DNA of 6,401 nt from JALYRV01 sp035512575. GTDB lineage: Bacteria > Acidobacteriota > Vicinamibacteria > Vicinamibacterales > SCN-69-37. The stretch lies in contig DATKDT010000011.1 in NCBI GenBank assembly GCA_035512575.1, forward strand, positions 1-6,401, read 5' to 3'. The notes under the pieces are model-generated. The model saw nothing but the letters and a program-made list of their open reading frames with translations. It did no database searches and was not told the origin of the DNA. The position numbers and the translations under genes are program-made. Shown here piece by piece: positions 1 through 6,196 of the stretch (positions are counted from its first letter, which is position 1; every line of letters starts with the position of its first letter).

Positions 1-767
1 AGCGCCTCGAGCGCGCGGCGCATCGCGGGCGTCGCGTAGGCCGTCGCGTCTTCCAGGTGGCCGATGATGCGCGCGATGGCGTCGCCGTAGCGGCCCCCCT
101 CCCGGTACACTTCCTCCTCGAGCCGGCCATCGTCATGCTTCACGAGCCGCGAGTTGAGGCCGTAGCGCTCAGTGAAACCGGCTGAATCGCCACTCGTCTC
201 GAGATCCGCCATGAGGACGCCGGCGTAGAGATTGTTCGCGCTCGATTCGAGGATGTCGCGGCCCTCGCCCGGCGCCTTGCTCGTGACGAAGGGATCGACG
301 GCCGGATCCAGGAACATCGGCGCCAGCCGCTCGACGAGCCCGTCGACCGTTTCATTGCGCCGGCGCGGGAGCGAGGCGCCGCTGCGCTCGGCCTGTCGCA
401 CCGCCTCGCGCAGCGCGGCGCGCTCGAGCCGCAGCACGAACTTGCGCGCCGTCAGGTTGTTGTACGGGCCCGTGTTGATCCAGAAGAGCTTCGTATACCG
501 GCGAAGCTCGTCGAGCACCCCGTCGTCGATGCCGTCCGGATGCCGCAGGACGGCTTCGAGCACGGCGCGCATCTCGAGCGCAAGCGCGTGCCGCTGATCG
601 AAGTAGATGTCGCGGCCGGCCAGCGCGGCTTGGTACAGATGCCAGATGAGGCGCTTCTCGTTGAGCGGCAACGCGGCAAACCCATCGGCATAGAGCTGCA
701 CGACGGCCGCCTCGTCTATCTGCTCGAGCAGGTACCGCCGCGTGTCCGTGTCGCTTCGGGTCGTCAT
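1..767 (-). CDS. Dipeptidyl-peptidase III family (peptidase M49) protein, N-terminal part, cut by window edge
   Basis: I translated this frame by hand from the ATG at 767; 255 full codons lie in the window and the reading frame is still open at base 1. The protein matches the N-terminal half of bacterial M49 dipeptidyl-peptidase III proteins as I know them: WINTGPYNNLTARKF at residues 96-110, VTSKAPGEGRDIL at 161-173, and GFTERYGLNSRLVK at 197-210 followed by an acidic EEEVY segment. M49 enzymes are zinc exopeptidases that release dipeptides from peptide N-termini. Their zinc motif (HELLGH or HECLGH, then EECRAD) falls in the C-terminal half, so catalytic competence cannot be judged here. No signal peptide is visible, so a cytosolic location is likely. 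The start overlaps the stop of the upstream RNase gene as ATGA (767-764) and has no strong Shine-Dalgarno, which suggests translation by coupling. The family call is good; activity is inferred. Confidence 0.87.
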   Translation of the reverse strand, partial: MTTRSDTDTRRYLLEQIDEAAVVQLYADGFAALPLNEKRLIWHLYQAALAGRDIYFDQRHALALEMRAVLEAVLRHPDGIDDGVLDELRRYTKLFWINTGPYNNLTARKFVLRLERAALREAVRQAERSGASLPRRRNETVDGLVERLAPMFLDPAVDPFVTSKAPGEGRDILESSANNLYAGVLMADLETSGDSAGFTERYGLNSRLVKHDDGRLEEEVYREGGRYGDAIARIIGHLEDATAYATPAMRRALEA

Positions 768-2191
768 GCCAGCGTGACCTGCTCTTTCCATGCCGGAGTC
801 GCGACGTCCCACTTCAGCTCCGCGCCGATGCGCGCGGCCAGCGCATCCATCGGCTCCTCGTCGCCGTGCACCAGGAATGTGCGGGCCGGGGCCGCGGTGA
901 AGTGGCCGAGCCAGTGCATGATCTCGTTGGCGTCGGCGTGCGCCGACATCGAGTCGAGCTTCTCGATCCGCGCATTGACGGGCACGATCAGGCCGTGAAT
1001 CTTCGTTTCGGTTGCGCCCGCCACCAGCTGCGCGCCCCTCGTGCCCGCCGCCTGATAGCCGACGAACAGCACCGTGTTGCTGCCGTTGGGGAGCGCAGCC
1101 TTCAGGTGATGCAGCACGCGGCCGCCGGTGGCCATACCGCTGGCCGAAATGACGATGGAGGGCTGCCGTGAGGCCGTCACCTGTTTCGACTGCTCCACCG
1201 ACGTCACGGTTTCGAAGCGGCTCGTGCAAAACGCGCACACCTTCCGTTCGCCGCGCACCGTGCGCTGCGGCGCCGCCTGCGCGCTTTCCGTGATTTCGGC
1301 ATCGAGCTCGTGCAGGCGCTCGGAGTACATCTTCAGCGCTTCGACGGCCATCGGGCTGTCGACGAAGACGGGTACCTTGGGGATGCGGTTCTCGTCCTCC
1401 AGCCGGCCGAGCCAGTAAAGCACTTCCTCCACGCGCCCGATCGCGAACGACGGGATGATCACCTTGCCGCCCCGCTCGATCGTCTCGCTCACAATGCGCG
1501 CAAGCCGCTCGCCGTCATCGTCATCCTCATGGATGCGGTTGCCGTACGTCGACTCGAGCAGCAGCCAGTCGGCCTGTTCGACCGGCTCGGGATCGGGCAG
1601 CACCGGCCGGCCGAAGCGCCCGAGGTCGCCGCCGAACAGCATCACGCGATCGCCGAGCGGCTTGATCGTGGCCTGGACGTAGCCGGAACCGAGCAGATGC
1701 CCGGCGTTGATGAAGCGCATCGACACGCCCGGGATCGGCTCGAAGTCGTAGGCATAGCCCACCGCCTGCAGCCGGTCGACGGCCTGCCACGCGTTTTCCA
1801 CCGTGAACAGCGGCAGCGCGGGCGCGTGCTTCGAATAGCCGTGCCGGTTGGCGCGGTCGGCATCCTCTTCCTGGATCTTGCCGGCGTCGACCATCACCAG
1901 CTTCGCCAGCGCGGCGGTGCCCGACGTGCAGAACACGCGTCCCTTGAAGCCTTGCGCGATCAGCCGCGGCACATACCCGCAGTGATCGAGGTGCGCGTGC
2001 GTCAGCACGACGGTGTCGATCGACGCCGCGTCGACCGGCAGCGGCTGCCAGTTCCGCTCGCGCAGCTCCTTCAGGCCCTGGAACAGGCCGCAGTCGACGA
2101 GTACCCGCTGGCCGTCGACCTCGAGCAGATGCTTCGAGCCGGTAACGCTTCGGGCCGCGCCGAGAAAAGTCAGAGAAACAGCCACACGCAC
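764..2191 (-). CDS. MBL-fold beta-CASP ribonuclease (RNA-processing exo/endonuclease family)
   Basis: A 475-residue metallo-beta-lactamase with an inserted beta-CASP domain, the architecture of short bacterial RNA-processing nucleases (Thermus TTHA0252 type) and of the CPSF73/RNase J superfamily. Visible metal-site motifs are D33 (VLVDCG), THAHLDH at 64-70, H165 (AGHLLGSG), D189 (FGGDLG) and SAHAD at 416-420. Beta-CASP motifs are E213 in ESTYG, PSFAIGR at 247-253, SASGMATGGRVLHH at 349-362 with the motif B histidine, and VHGDE at 441-445 with motif C H442. All key residues are present, so an active two-zinc cytosolic nuclease is expected. There is no KH domain, as in the short forms. The outermost start is GTG at 2191, 1 base after the stop of the preceding gene. 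A second GTG at 2185 has GAGG (2194-2191) 5 bases upstream and is an equally good or better start, giving 473 residues. Unusual details are a CAFC cysteine pair (319-322) and an acidic run, EDDDDGE (222-228). The RNA target is unknown. Confidence 0.95.
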   Translation of the reverse strand: MRVAVSLTFLGAARSVTGSKHLLEVDGQRVLVDCGLFQGLKELRERNWQPLPVDAASIDTVVLTHAHLDHCGYVPRLIAQGFKGRVFCTSGTAALAKLVMVDAGKIQEEDADRANRHGYSKHAPALPLFTVENAWQAVDRLQAVGYAYDFEPIPGVSMRFINAGHLLGSGYVQATIKPLGDRVMLFGGDLGRFGRPVLPDPEPVEQADWLLLESTYGNRIHEDDDDGERLARIVSETIERGGKVIIPSFAIGRVEEVLYWLGRLEDENRIPKVPVFVDSPMAVEALKMYSERLHELDAEITESAQAAPQRTVRGERKVCAFCTSRFETVTSVEQSKQVTASRQPSIVISASGMATGGRVLHHLKAALPNGSNTVLFVGYQAAGTRGAQLVAGATETKIHGLIVPVNARIEKLDSMSAHADANEIMHWLGHFTAAPARTFLVHGDEEPMDALAARIGAELKWDVATPAWKEQVTLA

Positions 2192-2192
2192 C

Positions 2193-3185
2193 TCACGCGA
2201 AAAGAGCCGGAATGCCGCCGGTGTGCCAGAAGAGCACGGTCTGGTACTGCGCGAAAGCGCCCCGCCGCCACGCGGCGATCAGCATCGCCATCGCCTTTGC
2301 GGTGTAGACCGGATCGAGCAGCAGTCCTTCGGTGCGCGCCGCGAGGTCGAGCGCTTCCGCGGACGCCGGCGTCGGAATGCCGTAGCCGGGCCCGACAAAC
2401 GTGTCGTCGACCTCGGTGAACTCGTACGAAAGCGCCGGCACGCCCGCCTTGCCGCCAATTGCCATCACCAGATCCCTGACGATGGCCTCGATGCCGGCGC
2501 GGGGATCGTCGGCGCTCACGCCGACAATGCGGGTGCGGACGCCGGCGAGCGCGGCGCCGGCGCACAGGCCGGCCTGTGTGCCTCCCGACGAGGTTGCGTG
2601 AACGATCACGTCAGGCGGGTCGATCTGGTCCAGCAATTCGGAAAACGCGTGCGCGTACGCGAGCGCGCCGCCGGCGGTCGATCCGCCGAGCGGCACGATG
2701 AACGGCCGGCGGCCGTCCCTCTCGAGACGCCGGGCCACGTCCTCCATCATCGGGTCGCGCTCCTCGCGCGTGCCGACCAGCACAATCTCGGCGCCGAACA
2801 GTTTCTGGAGCAGCGCGTTGCCGTTCGGGGAAGGCGCGGGCGCGCCGTTGAGGACGAGGACCGAGCGCATGCCGGTGGCCGCCGCCATCGCGGCGGTCAC
2901 GCGCGCGTGGTTGGACTGCACGCCGCCCATGGTGACGAGCGTGTCGGCGCCCTGATCGAGCGCCTGGCGCGCGAGCAGCCGCATCTTGCGCACCTTGTTG
3001 CCGCCCATCGCGAACGGCAGCGCATCGTCTCGCTTGATGAGGAGGCGCGGGCCGCGGCCTGGGCTCTGTCGAAGGCCGAGCGCGCCGGAGAGGCGCGAGA
3101 GCTCCTCGACCGGCGTGGGTTGGGAGGCGACCGGAATCGCGCGTGCCGCCAGCTCCGCCAGCCGCTGACGGGCGGCCGCATGCAT
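2193..3185 (-). CDS. PLP-dependent D-cysteine desulfhydrase-type enzyme (ACC deaminase / DcyD family)
   Basis: A 330-residue fold-type II PLP enzyme, close in length to DcyD of enterobacteria. Lys64 in GGNKVRKM (61-68) is the expected Schiff-base lysine. GGVQSNHAR (87-95) and the phosphate loop SSGGTQAG (199-206) complete the cofactor site. GPGYGIPTP (265-273), LDPVYTAKAM (290-299) and WHTGGIPALF (320-329) are C-terminal family signatures. Two residues known to separate ACC deaminases (Glu after DPVY; Leu before GG) from D-cysteine desulfhydrases (Ser/Thr at both) are Thr295 and Thr322 here. D-cysteine to pyruvate, sulfide and ammonia is therefore the better call, although other D-amino-acid substrates are possible. 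No signal peptide is seen, so it is likely cytosolic. The ATG at 3185 has no Shine-Dalgarno and lies 7 bases past a TATACT hexamer, so the transcript may be leaderless. It is the first gene of a three-gene minus-strand unit, ending 1 base before the RNase start. Confidence 0.92.
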   Translation of the reverse strand: MHAAARQRLAELAARAIPVASQPTPVEELSRLSGALGLRQSPGRGPRLLIKRDDALPFAMGGNKVRKMRLLARQALDQGADTLVTMGGVQSNHARVTAAMAAATGMRSVLVLNGAPAPSPNGNALLQKLFGAEIVLVGTREERDPMMEDVARRLERDGRRPFIVPLGGSTAGGALAYAHAFSELLDQIDPPDVIVHATSSGGTQAGLCAGAALAGVRTRIVGVSADDPRAGIEAIVRDLVMAIGGKAGVPALSYEFTEVDDTFVGPGYGIPTPASAEALDLAARTEGLLLDPVYTAKAMAMLIAAWRRGAFAQYQTVLFWHTGGIPALFA

Positions 3186-3191
3186 CGGCTT

Positions 3192-3199
3192 AGTATACT
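3192..3199. promoter_or_regulatory. Palindromic AGTATACT: candidate shared, bidirectional -10 element
   Basis: The perfect palindrome AGTATACT contains TATACT (5 of 6 matches to TATAAT) on the plus strand at 3194-3199 and on the minus strand at 3197-3192. The plus-strand ATG at 3206 and the minus-strand ATG at 3185 each begin 7 bases beyond their hexamer, and the palindrome centre (3195.5) is the exact midpoint of the two ATGs. Neither gene has a Shine-Dalgarno just upstream. No TTGACA-like -35 or TGn extended -10 was found at normal spacing on either side. Promoter function is inferred from position and sequence only. Confidence 0.6.
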
Positions 3200-3205
3200 T
3201 TTCGG

Positions 3206-4090
3206 ATGCCCGCAGTCCGGGAGAGCGCGCTCGTGCGCGCCATTCGGTCGCCGCTCGACCTCGACCCGGGCGTGCCGCTTGTCGTGACGGCCGAGCTGCG
3301 CCCGCCGCGCGCCGAGCTCGGCACGGCCGCCGGCATCGACGCGTGGATCGACACGTATCACGCGGTGAAGAGCCTGGTGCGGCGCGATCGCTACGTGTTT
3401 CTCACCGACAGCGCGGTCGGCCTGCGGGAAGAGGACAACCTCCGGCACCTGATGATCAACCTGGGCGCCGACGTCCCGCGGCCGCACGTCGTGCCGTTCC
3501 TCACGTGCAAACATCCGCTCGACTACTGCCTGAACTACGCCGACCGCGCGTGGGAGGCGGGCTTCGACACGCTCGTGATTCTCGGCGGCGACCGCCACGT
3601 CGGGCCGCCGCGGTGCGTCGAGCATGCGTGGGAGCTGCGCCGCCACATCCGCTCGCGCGTGCCCGGACTGGCGCTCGGCGGCTGGGCGAATCCGCACGCC
3701 GACGCGGCACGGCAGGTGGACTACATCCTCGAAGAGGACTTCACCGCCGAGTTCTACCTGACGCAGATCGTGTCGCACCACGATCGCCCGGCCATCGACG
3801 CGTTCCTGAACGAGGCGGCGCGGCGCGGCGTCGAGACGCCCGGCGTCTTCGGCGTCTTCTACTACCGCAGCGCCAACCCGAAGACGCTCACCACGCTCAG
3901 GGAATTCCTGCCGGTGCCCATCGAGGGGCTCACACGCGAGTTCGCCGACGGGGCGACGCCCGAGCAGGTCTGCGCGCGCTCGATTCGCGCGCTCGCCGAC
4001 GCCGGCGCGAAAGCGGTGTACGTCAGCAACCTCCCCGTCGGTCGCGCGCAGTCAACACTGGCGAGCATCATGGAACTGGTCAATGGGTAA
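3206..4090 (+). CDS. Methylenetetrahydrofolate reductase-like flavoprotein (MTHFR superfamily)
   Basis: 294 residues, the usual length of bacterial MetF-type TIM barrels. Matches to MTHFR landmarks are VTAELRPP at 27-34, where E30 aligns with the catalytic Glu28 of the E. coli enzyme; FLTCK at 98-102; LVILGGD at 123-129, with D129 matching the flavin/folate-contacting Asp120; GWANPHAD at 159-166; and LTQIVSHHD at 185-193, with Q187 matching the folate-binding Gln. MTHFR reduces 5,10-methylene-tetrahydrofolate to 5-methyl-tetrahydrofolate using FAD, feeding methionine synthesis. The C-terminal third (GVFYYRSANPKTL, residues 216-228, onward) is less typical, so a related but different substrate is possible. 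The ATG at 3206 lacks a Shine-Dalgarno and fits a leaderless start. A GTG at 3233 (codon 10), 7 bases after GGGAGAG, is an alternative start that would remove nine poorly conserved residues. The last 8 bases overlap the aminotransferase gene, implying coupled translation. No membrane or export signal is seen. Confidence 0.83.
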   Translation: MPAVRESALVRAIRSPLDLDPGVPLVVTAELRPPRAELGTAAGIDAWIDTYHAVKSLVRRDRYVFLTDSAVGLREEDNLRHLMINLGADVPRPHVVPFLTCKHPLDYCLNYADRAWEAGFDTLVILGGDRHVGPPRCVEHAWELRRHIRSRVPGLALGGWANPHADAARQVDYILEEDFTAEFYLTQIVSHHDRPAIDAFLNEAARRGVETPGVFGVFYYRSANPKTLTTLREFLPVPIEGLTREFADGATPEQVCARSIRALADAGAKAVYVSNLPVGRAQSTLASIMELVNG

Positions 4091-5258
4091 ATATCTCGAC
4101 AGTGTCCCGTTCTCGGGCATCATCCGCATCCGCGACATGATGTACGGCGTCGACAAGCCGTTCCGCCTCGATCAGGGCGACGTGAGCTTCGACGCGCCCG
4201 ACACCGTCAAGCAGGCGCTGATTCAGGCCGTGCACGACAACCGCACGCATTACGTGCAGACGACCGGCATCCCGCCGCTCGTCACCGCGCTGGCCGCGAA
4301 GATGCGCGATCGCAACGGCATTCCCGTCGGCGCCGACGAGGAAGTCATGGTGACGTCGGGCGGCATCCACGGCGTGTACGTCGCCACGCAGGGCCTGCTC
4401 GAGCCGGGCGACGAGGTGATCTTTCCGGATCCGCTGTGGCCGCCGGCGGCCGGCTGCATCATGGCGGCGCACGCGGTGCCGGTGCCGTGTCCGCTGCACG
4501 AGTCGCTCGGGTGGCGGTGGGATCTCGAGGAGCTCGAGCGCCTGATCACGCCGAAGACGCGCGCCATCTACATCAACTCGCCGAACAATCCCGCCGGCGG
4601 CGTGCTCACGCGCGCCGACCTCGAGGGCATTGCCGCGATTGCCCTGCGCCACGATCTCTGGGTGTTCTCCGACGAGGCCTACGAGGACGTCGTGTTCGAA
4701 GGCGAGCACGTCAGCATCGCGTCGCTGCCGGGCATGTACGACCGCACGATTCCCATCTACACGTTAAGCAAGACGTACGCGATGACGGGACTCCGCCTCG
4801 CGTATCTGGCGGTGAAGGACGCGGCCGTGCGCGACCGCATCCGCAAGGTGCTCTTCTACACGGTGAGCAGCGTTTCGTCGCTCGTGCAGTACGGCGGCCT
4901 GGGCGGCGTGCTCGGCGATCAGAAGGTCGTCGCGGACTTCCGGACGGAGCTGCGCGCGCGCCGCGATCTCTTCTACGACGGCATCCGCGACGCGTCGCAC
5001 GGCATTCTCACCGGCGAGAAGCCGGCCGGCGCCTTCTATGCGTTCCTGAAGATTGACGAGGGCTGGACGCCGCCGGCGGGTTCGCAGACATCACGGTCGT
5101 GGGCCATGACCGAAATGCTGATCTCGAAAGGCCGGGTCGGCTGCATCCCCGGCGTCGACTTCGGCGCGAACGGCGAGAATTACATCCGCTTCTGCTTCGC
5201 GCGCGATCGCAGAGAGCTCGAAGGCGCGCTCGAGTCGATGAAGACCGTCTTCGGCTAG
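4083..5258 (+). CDS. Class I/II PLP-dependent aminotransferase (aspartate aminotransferase fold)
   Basis: 391 residues, typical for subgroup I-gamma aminotransferases of fold-type I. The landmarks appear in order: VTSGGIHGVY (90-99) at the cofactor phosphate; SPNNPAGG (166-173) with N169; SDEAY (196-200), with D197 contacting the pyridine nitrogen and Y200 the ring oxygen; TLSKTYAMTGLRLAY (227-241) with Schiff-base Lys230 and R238; and NYIRFCF (366-372), where R369 is the expected substrate carboxylate-binding arginine. All catalytic residues are intact. Amino-donor specificity (aspartate, alanine, aromatic or other) cannot be decided from sequence. The ATG at 4083 lies inside the preceding MTHFR-like gene, which ends at 4090 in another frame. 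Only a weak GGA is seen about 8 bases upstream, so coupling to the upstream gene is likely. The stop (TAG, 5256-5258) overlaps the stop of the opposing gene. Probably cytosolic. Confidence 0.95.
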   Translation: MGKYLDSVPFSGIIRIRDMMYGVDKPFRLDQGDVSFDAPDTVKQALIQAVHDNRTHYVQTTGIPPLVTALAAKMRDRNGIPVGADEEVMVTSGGIHGVYVATQGLLEPGDEVIFPDPLWPPAAGCIMAAHAVPVPCPLHESLGWRWDLEELERLITPKTRAIYINSPNNPAGGVLTRADLEGIAAIALRHDLWVFSDEAYEDVVFEGEHVSIASLPGMYDRTIPIYTLSKTYAMTGLRLAYLAVKDAAVRDRIRKVLFYTVSSVSSLVQYGGLGGVLGDQKVVADFRTELRARRDLFYDGIRDASHGILTGEKPAGAFYAFLKIDEGWTPPAGSQTSRSWAMTEMLISKGRVGCIPGVDFGANGENYIRFCFARDRRELEGALESMKTVFG

Positions 5259-6139
5259 CGCTCCAGCGCCTTCCGATCCCACTTCGCGAGATCCGCCGCG
5301 CGCGCGTAGGTCGACTCCACGAACGCGCGAATCATGCCGTCCGGATCCCCGGAGGTGCGCACCGCTTCGTACGGCAGGATGAACTCGCCCAGCTCCTGGT
5401 GGTAGTACGCGGCCGCCGGCTCGATCGGCGACGCCTTCAAGCCTTCCGGCTCCGGCGCGGCGTACGCATAGAAGGCGGGCTCGAGCAGCGGGCCGCCTCC
5501 GGGCCAGAACCCGTGGCTGATCACCTCGTGCGAGTAGGCCTCGCGCATGAATGCCGGCCCCTCGCGCGGCGGCGCGGGACGCCCGGAGAACCGCGTGACC
5601 GCCAGATCGAACGCCCCCCAGAAGAAGTGCACGGGACTTGCCTTGCCGATGAACGTCCCGCGCGTCTCGTTCAGCACGCCCCACGCGCTGAGGAACACGC
5701 GCCACGCGCGGCTCGCCCATTCCGGGTCGTAGTGGTGATGCGCCGTGTCGAGGTCGAACCGCACGGGTTCGGGCACCTCCACCGGCATGGCCCAGATCTT
5801 CGTGTCGAGACCGACGCCCTCGAGCAGCTCGACGAACGCGCGGTGAAACCCGGCGACCGGCCGCGGCCCGAGCGCCATCCGCTTCACGGCGCCGTCCGAC
5901 ACGCGCACGACCATCTGATGATCGATGAAGTCGAACTCGATGGTGAAGACCCGATCATCGTGCGGCAGCAGGGGCGTGATCAGGCCGCGCGGCGTCAGGC
6001 GCATCGCCGAGCCCCACGAGTGATTGAGCGGCGGCGCCAGGGCCACGGCGACCTTCCCCGCCATCTGCGTCCACATGTGCAGCGTGGCGTAGGTCTCTTT
6101 CCAGGCCTCGTACGGCAGCGCCGGCCACCGGTCGTTCAT
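5255..6139 (-). CDS. DUF5996 family protein of unknown function
   Basis: 294 residues that I recognise as a DUF5996 protein. Family-like stretches are WPALPYEAWKETYATLHMWTQ (5-25, split here as WPALPY, then WKETYATLHMWTQ), IEFDFIDH (67-74), IWAMPVEVPEPV (115-126), SPVHFFWGAFDLAVTRFSGR (168-187), EAYSHEVISHGFWPGGG (200-216) and AFYAYAAPEPEG (222-233). The function is not known to me. The many conserved aromatic and histidine residues (H21, H74, H134-H136, H171, H204, H209, H247) suggest a ligand or metal pocket, which is speculation. There is no signal peptide or membrane segment. The ATG at 6139 begins just before the WPALPY block, as expected for the family. It has no well-spaced Shine-Dalgarno and is overlapped by the stop of a four-codon reading frame. 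The stop shares bases with that of the convergent aminotransferase. Confidence 0.92.
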   Translation of the reverse strand: MNDRWPALPYEAWKETYATLHMWTQMAGKVAVALAPPLNHSWGSAMRLTPRGLITPLLPHDDRVFTIEFDFIDHQMVVRVSDGAVKRMALGPRPVAGFHRAFVELLEGVGLDTKIWAMPVEVPEPVRFDLDTAHHHYDPEWASRAWRVFLSAWGVLNETRGTFIGKASPVHFFWGAFDLAVTRFSGRPAPPREGPAFMREAYSHEVISHGFWPGGGPLLEPAFYAYAAPEPEGLKASPIEPAAAYYHQELGEFILPYEAVRTSGDPDGMIRAFVESTYARAADLAKWDRKALER

Positions 6140-6150
6140 GCCTGCATCAT
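6136..6150 (-). other. Possible four-codon leader frame (Met-Met-Gln-Ala) overlapping the DUF5996 start
   Basis: On the minus strand, ATG ATG CAG GCA TGA runs 6150-6136, with AGGT at 6158-6155 a few bases upstream. Its TGA overlaps the ATG of the DUF5996 gene at 6139. That ATG has no well-placed Shine-Dalgarno of its own: the nearest AGG (6143-6141) is only 1 base away. Termination-reinitiation is conceivable, but a frame this short can easily arise by chance. Confidence 0.2.
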
Positions 6151-6196
6151 CCAGACCTAAAACGCGGGTTTGGCGGGAGCCTCGGCAGCGAACACT

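Noticed and set aside
3165..3170. CTGACG as a -35 box for the plus-strand promoter
   Set aside because: It matches TTGACA at 4 of 6 positions but sits 23 bases from the -10 hexamer, too far for a normal 16-19 base spacer.
1310..3287. Long plus-strand open frames (1310-2419, 2013-3287) lying opposite the RNase and lyase genes
   Set aside because: Their products are Arg/Ala/His-rich low-complexity translations with no recognisable family, as expected for antisense frames in GC-rich DNA; the minus-strand genes carry complete motif sets.
2897..3781. Minus-strand frame of 294 codons spanning the divergent promoter region
   Set aside because: It overlaps two well-supported genes on different strands and crosses the promoter gap. 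Its translation resembles no protein family I know.
5258..5269. Small inverted repeat GCGCT-CC-AGCGC right after the aminotransferase stop, as a terminator
   Set aside because: The stem is 5 bases with a 2-base loop, no U-run follows on either strand, and the bases are codons of the DUF5996 C-terminus (Ala-Leu-Glu-Arg). Chance in GC-rich coding sequence explains it.
5099..6160. Plus-strand frame of 353 codons across the end of the aminotransferase and all of DUF5996
   Set aside because: The product is Arg-rich with no family features, and the real minus-strand gene matches DUF5996 throughout.
6160..6171. AAAC-GCGG-GTTT hairpin between the small membrane protein and DUF5996
   Set aside because: It has only a 4-base stem with mostly A-T pairs and no U-tract, too weak for a terminator; no clear promoter was seen in the gap either.
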